Shown: positions 10,585-22,498, counted from the first letter of the stretch. The stretch: 64,000 bases of DNA from Gremmenia infestans (GCA_032629725.1 JAFEVB010000012.1:1240001-1304000); one strand, 5' to 3'. Made by a program: numbers and translations. Notes: generated by a model from the sequence alone, not told the origin.

Positions 10585-13500
10585 TTACGCATGGTTTCCC
10601 GCCACCTCCCTCAAAATCGCCTCGCTCTCCGCAACAACCCCTTCTAATCCGGCTATCTCGTCCCTCAACTTCCTCCTCCGCCTCCGATCTTCCATACTCT
10701 CCGCCGCAATCCTCTCTACCTCGCTGTCCGGCAATGCATCCACGAACGAATCCGAGAAAACGTCCATCGTCTCCTCGATGAACATTCGGTTTAGTCCGTT
10801 TTTGCATACGGAGATGTAGTAGTGTTGGACGGAGATGCTGTAATACGCTTTCAGGATGTCGTGGATTTCATAGACGAGCTGCCGGTCGTGAGTTAACATA
10901 TCCCGGAATGCGGAGTGATTGGCTTTTGCGAAATCGGTAAGTGGTCTGGCGGCAGCAGATGAACTGCTTCCAAAAAGACCGCCACTGGAGGCTCGAGCAT
11001 CAAAGACACTTGGTGTTGGGTTGGCTGTCCCGAAGCCCCTGCCAGTACTTTGTGAGCTTCCAAATCCACCACCAAACGTATCTGCGGGCTTCATTGTTGG
11101 TCCGGAATCAACGGGGTTTGTCGTGGTGGCATTGCTTGAAGTGCTTCCAAACAGACCACTTGAATGGTCTCGTTTAGTGCTTTTTGATGGGTCGCCAAAT
11201 ATGTTACTTGAAGTAGTAGGCGCCGTCGTCGTACTACTGCTACCTAGTGAGCTGCCAAATATGTTGCTGGTGGTAGATTTTGCTGCTGTTGAACCAGTAT
11301 TATCAGTTGCCTTGCCTCCAAAAGAGCTGCCCCCTGAACCAAGACCAGCTGTTGTCGAGCCACCAAACAGCCCACCCGAAGTAGGCTTTGGTGACGAGCT
11401 AGAACCACCGCTATTTGTGTTTCCAAACAAACTCTCGGCGTTTGGTCTTGAACCTGAGTGCAACCCTCCAAAGAGCCCACCACCAAATGTGGACGTCTTG
11501 GTATCATGAGACTCATCCTCAAGCCTCGAAATAGCGCTCATGAGTCGAAGCGTACGAGCTTCACGGATATCACTCAAAAATTGGGTTTCACTCGCAACAA
11601 CTTGCAGGCCATTTTGCTCATCTTTAATCAAATCGAGACAAAAGTCCATCAATGTCCCCAATTTTGCTTCCAATGTTGAGAGGATAAGCTTTTCAAGTTC
11701 AGCAAATACTTGCTTGTTTTGGCAAGCACATCGAAGGCAGGAGATCACAGTAGTCTTGAACTCCGCTCGGACTTCCTCAACGAACGATCTTGTAATCATG
11801 GCCCAACGTGCGGTCTGCTCTTCGTAGAGTTGCTCAAGCAGGGGATATGGCACGGTCCCTGGAAGGAAACGAGACCTCGTCGACTTATAACGGTTGTTGA
11901 TCCACGTATATATGCTTCCTGTCGAATCTAAGTTCGTCTCACATGCCGCTTTGTCCGAGTCTTCGTCTTTGCCTGGTTTGGGTGTTTTAAATTGCCAAAC
12001 TGTCCCGTCATCAAGCTTATCTCGCAAGTCCAATTTGAGCGAAGCCAGCATCACAAGCAGAGCTACACCACTTTTAGATGTACTTAAAGATCGATTATTT
12101 GAGAGACATTCGTGCTTCGGCAATTGGTAGGCGGACACAACCGACTTAAGATATGAGCGCTGCTCGGACAAGACACCTCGAGGCTTTCCGAGACTTTCCA
12201 ATTTCGCTCGTGTGGAACCAAGTTTCAAACGTGTTTGCTCGTTGAGGGCGGGAAATTCAGTTCGGATATGGGAGCAAAAGACCCTGCTGAGTCCCCTACG
12301 CAATTCGTTGATCCCCATTCGACCTGGATCGAGGCCTGTGACACTTGGAGTCCATTCCTTTTCCTCGAATAGTCTGCCTTCTTTTTCTCTGGCCGCTTCG
12401 AGTGAGACATCAGCTCTTGCCTCCGAAGCTAGCCTGTTTTTTACCATGTACCACCCATGCTTCAGCACGCGCTCTTGGTTCTTGGCTCTTTTGATAGCCT
12501 GATATCGTTAGTCATAATTGATTTCCTTGCCAGGCATACAGACAGATTCATAAGCATCTACGTCCTTTTCCGGGGTAGGAATAAGATCACACTTTGTCAG
12601 AACACCAATTGTTCTCTCTCCAGCGGGATCCACATCATCCACGAAACTGAAGATCTTCTGATGTATGGTCTCTTGGGTTGCATCCATGACCGCGCTGTAG
12701 TCAATTGTTAGCCTTTCTCAAAGCATGCACTCTGTATTATGGTGACGAACTTACACAACGATAGTTCTTTTCTCTGCCATAAGATCTTCCACAAGATTTT
12801 CAATCTCTTCCACAGACTTAGCATCGTGGTTTTTGTTCCCGGCTGAACTTGGAGTTAGCTTATGGACAAACGTGAAAATTGTGTGGCACTTACACTGGAA
12901 CAAGCCTGGAGTATCAACAAAACTCAAGCTCTTGAAGTCTGGGCCCCTCATTTCGATCTGAAGTGTATCACTTGATATGTGTTTCGATGCCGGCATATTA
13001 GGTGCCGTATCTGACCCCTGATCTCCCGCAAATACAGGTGGGGGGACGCCGAAAACTGATGAAGCCTCAAAGGCTATTAGTTTTACGATTTTCTTGCTTG
13101 AGAAAGCCATTATGAGATCCCACTTACTTCACAAAGTAAGTCTTTGAACTCTACCTGAGTCATAGGTTTCGTATATAACTTGCGCATTCTTTCCACGTCG
13201 GCGTCTGACAGCCGCCCATCGCTGCGGCTTGGAACAATGCTCGAAGTTATTTGGAACTTGTCGGGATCTTCAATGAGGTTGATTTCAATCGGGAATCTTG
13301 TCCCCATCCCTTTGGTTATTGGTACAGGCAGTCCTGTCAGATTTTCAAGCAGGCTTGATTTTCCCGAACTTTGAGCTCCGGCAATGACAAGCTGGAATTA
13401 TACGTCAGTCATGATTTCCAGATCAGAGCACCGAATGTTTCCTAATTACCCTTGGGAGCTCAATTTCTTTAACACCGAGCTTCTTGTACTTATCGATTAT

Positions 13501-13833
13501 ACGCATATACTTTAGAGTTTTTTTGTTGTAGAATACATACTTATCCACGGAAACCGTTTTGGAAGAATGCGGTTCAGGCGAAGGGGGTGCCGGGTCGGAG
13601 ACTTCTTGATTTGGGTTGGGGGAATGCATTGTAGGGGCATCCACGTATGTTTCTTCTGCATCGGTTGGAGTGGTCTCTTCTTGGCTTGGAGCTTGTGAAG
13701 GGGCTGCCGGAGGATCCACGTTGGGGGAAGCGGGTTTGGTATCAACTGGTGATTCCGTCTTGTCAGAAGACGATTCTGACCTGATAACAGAGGATGAAAA
13801 GGGATTTTCATCGCTGCTAGATGGCGAGATCAT
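10585..13833 (-). CDS. dynamin-family large GTPase with nucleoporin-like FG/GLFG repeat insert
   Basis: A predicted 984-residue dynamin-superfamily GTPase. Exons: 13833-13450, 13391-13128, 13065-12894, 12842-12755, 12694 to about 12562, and about 12498-10585; the fifth donor is uncertain. Residues 1-95 are acidic and Pro-rich. The G domain follows: G1 GAQSSGKSS (about 133), DTPGLFQ (about 268) and TKCD (about 335), then HGWYMVKNR, typical of Mx/Vps1-like dynamins. The helical stalk runs to about 680. Residues about 684-857 are low-complexity Ser/Thr/Gly with 12 FG dipeptides, four of them GLFG. A GED-like segment (about 870-984; LVYEIHDILKAYYSIS, then a charged coil) closes the protein. No pleckstrin domain is seen. 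Known relatives drive membrane fission; the FG block suggests contact with nuclear pores or transport receptors, which is inference. Confidence 0.9.
10945..11495 (-). repeat. FG/GLFG repeat-encoding segment inside the dynamin gene
   Basis: On the minus strand this 550-bp stretch encodes degenerate repeats of roughly 10-25 residues, each centred on FG (TFGGGLFGG, SLFGN, GGLFGG, NIFGS, NIFGD, SGLFGS, TFGGGFGSS, GGLFGSS) with Ser/Thr/Gly/Asn spacers. This is the composition of nucleoporin FG domains. It lies within one open exon with no stop, so it is not an intron or a chimeric junction. Confidence 0.85.
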
Positions 13834-16263
13834 GACTTTGGATATTCAAAGGCGCCTCTAAAAGGTAGTCGGAGCTATATATTCTTGATTGATCAAGGAA
13901 ACAAAAATTAAAAGAAAGTTTGATTTGTAAACCGCTGGAGTAGAGACAGATATGTAAATTGCAAACGGGTGGAAGCAATACATGCGAGTTTCAGCAACCG
14001 TCGCCCATTTTAACCCAGAGTGCCATGCTATGCATTTCACGACTCAGCTCCTGCACGCAGATTCAGCCGTTACATTTAAAGCATCGCGATTGGAAGACAC
14101 CAAGCCATAAATGCAACTTCAAGTTGTGTTGGTGTTTCAGCAGCTCAAACCCCTACCCAGAATCGTAAGTTTACGGACTATCGTATCGTAGCGAGCCGTT
14201 AGCCAATAGGAGGAGGCGTTGAGCCGCACCTGCATGCACATGTGTAGTTATTTTAAGCATTTAAAATATAGAGGTACTGGTACTACTGTAGGGAGAAGCA
14301 TACTGCGATAGCACTTCCTTGTTATTTCCTTTCCTATACTAGTGTTTTTAGAAACCGGATGTTCTTCTTGGAATAATCAGCTAGTACTTAAGCTTTTTGA
14401 ATAAGTGTAATAGCTTTTAGCTGATATCCTATGACGCTCTCACTTATATAAAGGGTTCCTAAGAAGGCAAATTGGTTACCTCGTCGGGACGTAATTGTGC
14501 GTTTCGCCTTAGGCATGAGCTTTGGAGTTCGCTTTACTTTCGGAGGATTCCAGTCCAGCATAGTCGAGTTGAATTCATGACCCTCCATACTATACTAGCG
14601 CATTTGTTAACTCGATTGAGGAGCGAAGCGCTAGCTTAGAAGCTGTGTCTGCTAATTGAAAAAGCTTGTCTACTTCGCTTATCCTTTTTTTGATGCGACT
14701 ATTATAGATATAAAACCTTTAATAAACTTCTATAGTATTATATAGCCTTTCTTATAAATTACCTGCTTATTATAAATCGTTAATTTTTAAATGTACTTCT
14801 TTGTACTAGATTTACACACTAGCACTTATTATAACTTTTAATATTATAGTGGGGCTGATGAGGGTCCATGTTGTGTTAGGTCTTATCACATGGTTTAGCA
14901 CATGACCGCATATCTTGTATACAGCTGGCTTCTTCACTCCTGCTTCCTCTAAAGAAGGCAGGCAGGTCTGCAATATACACTTCACCTCCACCTTCTTAAG
15001 ACCTCTTAATCTCTTCCTCTATTCCTTCTCTTTAGTTCTCTGCTTTCAATTAGGTGCGCCCCTCTATAGTATTATATAAACCTTATCCTATAGCAAGTTT
15101 GGCACGGATTGTAATGTCTAGCACAATAGTATAATCGATCATAAAAATAAGCAGGACACATCTTTTATGATATGGAGAAATATTCACGAGATAATCGCCC
15201 CAGATGGTGGTATTATTCATAATGTTCCCCATACTACTAAAGCCGGGGTAGAGCTTCAGGATTCCCCGCACTATAAGTGGAGCAGCAGCTGCAAGAACGC
15301 TTATCATCCTGCCTTGTTTCGCTAACAAAAGGACCAGACACGGCAAACTCCCATCAGATGTGGAATCTTATTGATTCCATCCGTTTAGATTTGCAAAATA
15401 GTTATTGGTGCAGTAATACATAAGTCCATTTCCATGATAGGGATGTATGATGTTATTATTATTACTTACGATTACAAGTTCTATCTACAATATTTGGGAT
15501 TAATTGTATTTGTTATAGTTGCCGTGGTTTTCGGTAATCCTTTATTGCATTCCCTGCTCTAAGCCACATCCTCCAGCTGAAGCTATCACCGACAGGGCAA
15601 ACAACACGATGCAAGGGAGAAACAAGGCAACACAGTGGCTGCTTAGTCCTCCACGTGAGGGATATGAATCTGCTATTTGTCAACCACCAGACCCTGCAAT
15701 ATAACTCACCCCATGTGATTCTGCTGTAATCGCACCGCCAAGCACAGGCCAAGACTCTAATACATGCTCAGCCCCTTTGAATTGGCACTGGATGAGTCGA
15801 GTGGCATGCGTGGCACGACACTATAACCCAATCAACTACCGCCGATCGAGAGATAGTCTATACAGCCCAGGTAGTATACCGAACAGCATGGAGCACTGGC
15901 CACTTGCCCGAGCAGCGTTCGGGGAAGGCTAAGGATCTAACTAGGTTAGGTAGCTTCCTTTACAGATGATGTATGCGCGATTATTGGTTGAGGTAGCTGC
16001 TTTGACAAAATGGTGTATGGTAGTATGACGTTTTGTGCAGAGGATCTGCGGGGTATGTGGGAGTCTGGGGCTTGGCTTACTGCAAGCCAAAAAGCATGAA
16101 CAAAGATAAGGTAAGGTAGGGCTGGCCACAGGTATAAAGAGCCGGTCCTGAATCAAATGAGGGTTTTTTGGAAAGGAATATCAAACTCTTCATCTACTAC
16201 GAAACCTTACACCATACACCATACACCATATACACCAAATCAAATCAATAAAAGCCGCCCACC
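13834..16263. other. long A+T-rich intergenic region
   Basis: About 2.4 kb. The part at 14270-15080 is strongly A+T-rich with many TA steps and few CA, like RIP-affected relics. A short hydrophobic minus-strand frame at 15346-15083 (VLAAAAPLIV) may be a membrane-gene remnant but lacks context. The right end holds the promoter of the next gene. Confidence 0.5.
16131..16139 (+). promoter_or_regulatory. TATA-like box upstream of the small duplicated-motif gene
   Basis: The sequence GGTATAAAG lies about 125 bp before the predicted ATG at 16264, followed by a CA-rich leader (repeated ACACCATACACC). Spacing is plausible for a fungal core promoter; it has not been tested. Confidence 0.4.
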
Positions 16264-16836
16264 ATGTCTCAGCCACAGACCAACAACATCACTTTCGATG
16301 TCAACACTCTCAGTAAGTCAACGCCTCACTACATACCCACCTACTTTCAAACATGTTTCTAACAACCGTTTCCAGACCGCTACGACACAGCCAAATCCAC
16401 CACATCCCGCGGCTCAAACGAAGCGGACCCCGAAGACGAAAAGCACGACTGGTCACAAATCACCAACGACAAAGACAGCTGGGCCACCCGGGAGCGTCGT
16501 CGCTCGAGCGTATGGAACGGTCTGGACGCGCCCGGCGTGTCCAAGAAGCGCACCGAGTCAAGCACCTCCTCGGGCGGCGGCAACGATCGTCGGGGCAGCA
16601 TCCTAAGCTTATGGACCAGCGGCAAAGATAAAGACGGAAAAGACATCCTACACCACGACGATGTGGTTGTCGTGGAAGATGACCTTGCACATGTGCCTGA
16701 GAATGAGAACGTGCCTGAGAATGAGAAGATCCAGGCGGGCCGGAGGGATACGAGGCGTGGGAGTATATTGAGCATGTGGAAGCCGGGGAAGGATGATAAG
16801 GGGAGGTCTATCATTCATCACACTGATGATGCTTGA
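16264..16836 (+). CDS. small charged fungal protein with duplicated RRGSILS-W motif
   Basis: A 169-residue hydrophilic protein in two exons (16264-16312 and 16376-16836; GTAAGT donor, CCAG acceptor). The start ATG sits in a CACCATGTC context. The N-terminal part carries NNITFDVNTLNRYDTAK, followed by DWSQI and RRRSSVWNGLDAPG. The C-terminal half has two copies of a 25-residue unit: DRRGSILSLWTSGKD then HHDD, and TRRGSILSMWKPGKD then HHTDD. Each RRxS is a good basophilic-kinase site. Codons are G+C-rich, as in highly expressed genes. I recognise the RRGSILS-W-GKD pattern from small uncharacterised fungal proteins but cannot assign a function. There is no signal peptide or TM segment, so it is probably cytosolic or nuclear. 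Confidence 0.8.
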
Positions 16837-18303
16837 AGGGGATATACCTATGGAAGAAATAACGACACATGTATTGTATTGATACTGGTGGTGCGGGACG
16901 GCAAAGGTTGCACAAGTAGCGTTTCTAGCGATACGGGTTTTCATTTTGAAGACCATGTACTTATTTATGTTTTGGGGCCAATTCCAAGATAAGGTTTGGA
17001 TCGGCAGTTGAATGTTCTCAAACATCAAGAGTTATCACTTACCTTATAATTGCACATTTATGCCGTTGCTTCGTGATATATATTGATATCATATCAGGTC
17101 AATTGAGAAAACCCGACTTTCTCCTTCTCGCTCGCGAGTCAAGGAACTTCATCAACGTTCTTAAGGCGACTCTATCAAAGCGTAATGTAACGCATCGGCG
17201 ATCGACAGATCAGCAGCTCCATATCTCATATCGCATAACTAGCGGCTACTTAATCAGCCAAAAGGCCAATTGCAGTACTATATCTACACCATACTCCGCA
17301 CTTGTCAAGTTACCTACCGGGGAAGTCGCGAATGAAGCGGGGAAGTACTCGTACCAAGAAACATTCCCCTCTTGCCATAATTAGTGTAGTGAATACCAGT
17401 AATCATCACATTACCTTATCATCACGGCACCTACCTACCCATGTCAAGAACTAGAAAATCCCGCACTGAAGTAGTGCTAATCAGTGCTAACCTAGGCAGT
17501 GCCAGTGTCTAACAAAACAGTTAATGACTCTAATTCATGTGACCATATTTACTATATACCTTATACCTCGAACTAATCACCTCCCTCCCCAATTTCCAAG
17601 GTATCATCTTCACGACAAACGCTTGCTGAACTCTTATACGTTCGTACAGTACGTGCTATGCCCAGCGCCGGCAAGCTAACAGATAGATAGATATCATTTA
17701 TATACCGGACAATATATAGATAGAGGGCTTCCTTCCTTTCTTCAAGATTTATGAAACCTTCATATCTCGGAGAAGAGAAGCTACTGCTACTAGAGGAAGC
17801 GATCGCGAGCGTATAGTATCATTTTTCCAAATATTCACACTATGGGAACTCGAACTGGGAATTTCCGTATAAGTTATGGACTACTAACAAGTCATGTATG
17901 TGTCTGTCTGTCTGGTGGTAGGTAGTACCTCGCCGGCCAGCGGCGCGCGCTGGGAACACAACTAATATGACACTCTTAGATTTTAGATGAAAAATCGAAT
18001 GAATATATATATATGAGAGTGTATGGGAAAACATCACTGTTGAGTACCGTCTTTTCGCAGAGGAAAGAGATTATAACGGCATGACAGATGGCGACGAAAT
18101 GGCTGACTGACTGACTGGTCTTCAGACGAACCAAAATCCCACGACCTGGGAACACAGGAGGTAATATTATTTTAATTCCCTACTTCCGATTTCATTCATG
18201 CTAACGTTACCCAAAGCCATATGCACAAGCCTGGTATGATGTCCATTGGCACGCCGCCACCCATATAATACAAGTCCCTGATTCCAATCCAAGTATACCA
18301 ATA
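16837..18303. other. convergent intergenic region
   Basis: About 1.5 kb between convergent genes, with no supportable gene. A short AT microsatellite (ATATATATATAT) lies at about 18003-18015. Confidence 0.5.
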
Positions 18304-21300
18304 TTATATCCTCCCACCCTTCACCACCTCTCGCCCAAGTACTTCTACCCCGCCATCCTCACCCGTTCTTCTGCGCTCAAGTATCCAGCGTTCCCCAGTA
18401 ATGGGATCCTCCTCTTTTAGATAAGAGATACTCCCCGTACTCCCACTATGTTTATGTTTCTTAAAATTCTCTTTGCCCGTAGCATCCTCTGCCAGCGTCG
18501 GTATACTCATCGTAAGCGTCGGACTGCCCGGAGGAGAATCCCCAGTGTCACTTGCTAAGCTGAAGGCGCTGTTTTTCCTTCTATGGTTGGAAGAAGAAGG
18601 ATTTCCCACAGCGCCTCCTTGAGCCCAAGGCGGATGTGCGCCGCTGGGACTCGTATCGTCTGGCCCACCGGCGCTCTTGGGGCTGCCATTGCTACTATGC
18701 AACGACGCCTGGCTGCCACCCCATGCCCCACGGCGGAGTTTGAGGAGGGCATTGAGACTCATATCACCGCCTGCGTCGAATTCCTGCGCACTCATCATAC
18801 CAGCCAGTTGCGCGAGACCGGGGCTAGTAACCGAGCCGGGTCCATGCATGTTGAGCGACATGAATGAATTGCGATTCGAGTACTCGCTGCGCTCAGTGAT
18901 GGGGGTAAGATTCGGCTCTCTGGAAACGACACGACCGCTCTGAGAACGATTGATACCCTCTACGCCGCGCGGCCCAAAATAACCGCCATTGGCATACTCG
19001 GCTTCTTGTGCGGCGGGCGCCGAGTAGAATCCAAATTCCTGGCCGTAAAATCCATCGCAGTCGTTGGCGAGAGCTTCGGCGTTAGCGGCGGCGATGATGT
19101 CGTCTTCATCGAGGACATCGTCATAGTCGAAGTCGTCTTCTAGTTCGTAGGATGGGGAGAAGGGCTCGTAGTGCGAGGTGTGGCTGGAGTCTGTTACGAG
19201 GCCAGGGTGCGGGTCGCCTTGTTCGGAAGGTGTTGGGTTTGTTACGGCGCTGTCGCGACGGAATTTTCCATTGGCGGCGGCTGCGAATGCTGCTGCGGAT
19301 AGAGCTGACTGATAGGCGGCGAGGCTGTTCTCAGTCAGGCCGTGTGTGGGTAATGATGCGATAGACTGCTGAGGTCTGACGCATTCCGATACTGAGGGTT
19401 GGGGAGCCAAACCTCCAGCAGGGGGTAGAACGGGTGAAATAAGTTCAGTAACATCATCCACTGCAGAATTTTCGTCGATCTTTTTCAAGGGTGGTGAAGT
19501 ATCTGGTGCGAGGGTTGGAGGTGCATAGAGCGTAGGTAACGTTGAAAATGGCTTCAGGGGTCTCCCATACTCATCGGTGTCGATGTTATCAAAAATGGAT
19601 TCATCAAACTCAACAGCATCACCTACAATCCCAGTTCCAGTAATAATACCGTCGTCAAAATATAGGTCATCGTCGTCGATTCCTAACGCCTCGGGAAAGT
19701 CTGAGTCCAGTTCAAGAACAGGCGAAGTGATCTCGTTCCCCTCCTTTTGGGTGTCGAGCCCCTGGAGTCCTAAGCCGTGCACTCTGTCGTCCGCGGTAAC
19801 AACATTGCCAGATGCTGAAGAGACCGGCGACATCGTCGAGACCTGGTTAAGAGTGCCTGGAATCTGCGGCGAATTCTTCGTCATGGCAAACCCAATAACT
19901 TCGCCATTCCCATCACGTGGAGTTTCCACCATGCCAGGGCTGTGTGGACTTAATGGAGGAGCTAAAGGCTGCTGGAAAGTAAAACCTCCGAGACGATCAT
20001 TGTCCTCTTGCAAGCCTTCTGTAGTTGCTCCAGGAAGCTCTTCCTCCATATCAGGGCTAATCTTTGGAATTTGATCCTCAAATTCCTCGACATCCACATT
20101 GGTCATGGGAATTGATTCTTCAAGTTCCTCCTCGAAATCATAATTGATTTCCGGAATCGGCTCCTCATACTCATCCATATCATCCTCGAGATCAGCATTT
20201 ACACCCGGTATCCTTTCCTCCAACCCGTCATCATCCATCATATTATCATAATCAAAATCGTCAAACTCCCCACCCTCATCCCCATCATGATCCTCAGCTT
20301 TCTTTTCCAGAGCGCGCTGACGATGCCTATCTTCTAGGAGCCTTTCTTGCTCGGCAGCACCAATCATATCGAAGCTAAATCGCGAAGATGTGCTCTTCAT
20401 ATGTTTCGGGATAGCTGCATCTTTAGCTGATACTTCTGAGAGATTGCGAGGCCGCCCTTTCCTTGCAGATGAATTATATTTTGGTGATCCTACAGCAGGG
20501 TCTATCGAGATCCTTCTTTGCTCAACAGGTGCATCTGGTATCGGAGGTAAAGGCGGTGCACGAGAGGGAGGGACTTGTTTCCGTGCACTTGTCTGTCTCT
20601 GGGCCTGTACTTGCTTCTGTGGCGCATTGTCTTTTGATGTTGTATTTGGCTCAGTCGGTCTCGACGCGCCTTTGGCATATGGAGGCATCGGTAGCGGTAA
20701 ATCCGTCAGATCACTTGCTTTCCGAACATGTGGTCCAGCAGCTGGGTATTGCTCTTCTTCGAAGTTTTCCGTAAATACCGGTGTATGATTTCCTCCACTC
20801 CATGGACTAGTAGCATTATCCTCCGTGTCTGTGTGTTGAGGATTGGGACTTCGCTGCTTAGAAAACCCGGGTTCTTCTGCGCGTACATCATTGTATGAAA
20901 CATTTCTTCTCGGTCGAGGGGCGCTGAAGTCGTGAACAACGGTGCCTTTTATCCGAAAATCAACATTTGGGGTCTGCCCTGCTCTATCTGCAGCCACGGA
21001 AATTTGGGGCACTATGTTTGACGTCCTCCTTCGAGCAAGAAGTGACATTGGGTTGAGTAGATTTAGTCTTGTCTTTCCCGACTTCTGCTGGGTCGGCTCG
21101 AATCTCGATGCGGTGTTCGCAACCGTAGGCGGGGGAGTTGGGAGCCTTGCGCCTGTCGGTCGTCTGCCTGTTTCCCTCCCTCGCTCTTGTATATCCGAAG
21201 ATGTGCCAAAGCTATGGGCTGACTCGGGGGACTTCTGGCTGGAGATGAATTCGTGGTTCATCGCAGTTGGTGCTCTTCCATATTGCGAGGCCGTATAATT

Positions 21301-21696
21301 TGAGGGAGCAACATTTCCTGCCGACCCTGGTCGTTGTTGTCCCCCGAATGGTATTCTCTGGTGATTGCTGTGTGTGAACGTATCTCGCGAGCGTGTGTTC
21401 CCTTGGGAGTTGTCCCAATTATGTGTCCTTGAAACCCCTTCGTAGACTCTCAATCTGGGATCACCGAACAGCTCTGGCTCATGCCCAGCGGTCGATACGC
21501 GCTGAATGGGAGGGAGGAATGGTGGGGATGTCGTAGTTGTAGATTCTGGGGAACTGGCATCTTGCCATCGTTGAGGATGCCCATGGTCGTCAAGGCGCAA
21601 GGGAGGTTCGAAGGAAGAATGTGGTTGCTCCGCAGGGGAGGATGGCGTTGATCCGCGTTTGTGAGGTCTTAGATAGGAAAACATCTTCCAATCCAC
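18304..21696 (-). CDS. large acidic disordered fungal protein, conserved termini
   Basis: One uninterrupted 1130-codon frame. The N-terminus MDWKMFSYLRPHKRGSTP may truly start at the second Met (residue 5). Residues 1-400 are Ser/Pro/Arg-rich and disordered with PPLPPIP tracts. About residues 455-600 are very acidic and include FDDFDYDNMMDDD, followed by four diverged copies of a unit built on IP-x(2-3)-N/S-x-D-x-E-E (ERIPGVNADLE, EPIPEINYDFE, ESIPMTNVDVE, DQIPKISPDME). Further acidic FDYDDVLDEDD and ALGIDDDDLYFDDG motifs follow. The C-terminus has GSISYLKEEDPITGERW and ILERRRTG, which look conserved. There is no catalytic motif, TM or signal peptide. I do not recognise a named family; a scaffold or regulatory role is possible but unproven. 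Confidence 0.85.
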   Translation of the reverse strand: MDWKMFSYLRPHKRGSTPSSPAEQPHSSFEPPLRLDDHGHPQRWQDASSPESTTTTSPPFLPPIQRVSTAGHEPELFGDPRLRVYEGVSRTHNWDNSQGNTRSRDTFTHSNHQRIPFGGQQRPGSAGNVAPSNYTASQYGRAPTAMNHEFISSQKSPESAHSFGTSSDIQERGRETGRRPTGARLPTPPPTVANTASRFEPTQQKSGKTRLNLLNPMSLLARRRTSNIVPQISVAADRAGQTPNVDFRIKGTVVHDFSAPRPRRNVSYNDVRAEEPGFSKQRSPNPQHTDTEDNATSPWSGGNHTPVFTENFEEEQYPAAGPHVRKASDLTDLPLPMPPYAKGASRPTEPNTTSKDNAPQKQVQAQRQTSARKQVPPSRAPPLPPIPDAPVEQRRISIDPAVGSPKYNSSARKGRPRNLSEVSAKDAAIPKHMKSTSSRFSFDMIGAAEQERLLEDRHRQRALEKKAEDHDGDEGGEFDDFDYDNMMDDDGLEERIPGVNADLEDDMDEYEEPIPEINYDFEEELEESIPMTNVDVEEFEDQIPKISPDMEEELPGATTEGLQEDNDRLGGFTFQQPLAPPLSPHSPGMVETPRDGNGEVIGFAMTKNSPQIPGTLNQVSTMSPVSSASGNVVTADDRVHGLGLQGLDTQKEGNEITSPVLELDSDFPEALGIDDDDLYFDDGIITGTGIVGDAVEFDESIFDNIDTDEYGRPLKPFSTLPTLYAPPTLAPDTSPPLKKIDENSAVDDVTELISPVLPPAGGLAPQPSVSECVRPQQSIASLPTHGLTENSLAAYQSALSAAAFAAAANGKFRRDSAVTNPTPSEQGDPHPGLVTDSSHTSHYEPFSPSYELEDDFDYDDVLDEDDIIAAANAEALANDCDGFYGQEFGFYSAPAAQEAEYANGGYFGPRGVEGINRSQSGRVVSREPNLTPITERSEYSNRNSFMSLNMHGPGSVTSPGLAQLAGMMSAQEFDAGGDMSLNALLKLRRGAWGGSQASLHSSNGSPKSAGGPDDTSPSGAHPPWAQGGAVGNPSSSNHRRKNSAFSLASDTGDSPPGSPTLTMSIPTLAEDATGKENFKKHKHSGSTGSISYLKEEDPITGERWILERRRTGEDGGVEVLGREVVKGGRI

Positions 21697-22498
21697 AAAT
21701 GGAGCACAAGCAAGCCCTTTGTTCCGTAATCGAAGTAAATATATATCCGCCAGACACGGAGTCGTTGATAATTGAGGTTCAATTGACTGGTAACGAATTC
21801 ATCTCGCAGTGGCAGATTCCTCGACAGCGTGTGTCGCTCTGATGCCGCAGATGGCTGCAGACAATTTGACCCAACTACCTATCTTTCAGGCCCGGAATCG
21901 CGTTTGCGGGATACGGTATCGTCGTGAAGTTGAAGCATGTGAAGATGATGTCGTCTCATCAAGCTCATTAACAAAATGTTGCAGGCCGAGATAAGGCAGC
22001 CAGCCGATACAGTACACGCCACGGCAATAAGCTCAAGTCGAGTCTGTCAATCAATGATTTATTGCGGCAATCCTTCACAGAGCCGCAAGTACAAGTTCGA
22101 TTTACACCAACTTGTAGTCGTCTTCTTGATTTGAATTCAAATTCGTAGTGGGCGCCGTTTGAGAGATTAGTACCGTCAAGACCTGCCTGTCATGTCATGA
22201 TAAATTTCACGTGGCGCGAGGAAAAGCGGCAGCGGCTTACGTAGTAAACTACAAGTTGAATAGCACAATTGCTAATGGTAACTAACTTTTAATCACGATG
22301 TTTTCACTTAAAGAAAAGACAAATAAATAAGAGTTTGTGATCCATCCCTTTTTTCCAAAAGAAAATAATAAATTGTCATTATCTTGAACAATACTGAACT
22401 CTTTATTTTGTACTACAAATAGCCACAAAAACCCATTCCAAGATTTATCAAAACCATTCTCTCAGGAGCGTTTCATTCCATGTTTATACAATATAATA
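21697..22498. other. intergenic spacer
   Basis: About 0.8 kb with no supportable gene. It contains the presumed promoter of the 1130-residue protein (right of 21696) and an A+T-rich stretch at 22250-22480 beside the P450 pseudogene. Confidence 0.5.

Noticed and set aside
10919..11509. 196-residue open frame on the + strand, Val/Pro/Leu-rich
   Set aside because: It is antisense to the FG-repeat segment of the dynamin gene; the low-complexity repeats keep the opposite strand free of stops.
14388..15346. Genes in the A+T-rich spacer
   Set aside because: Frames are short, with no domains and a relic-like composition.
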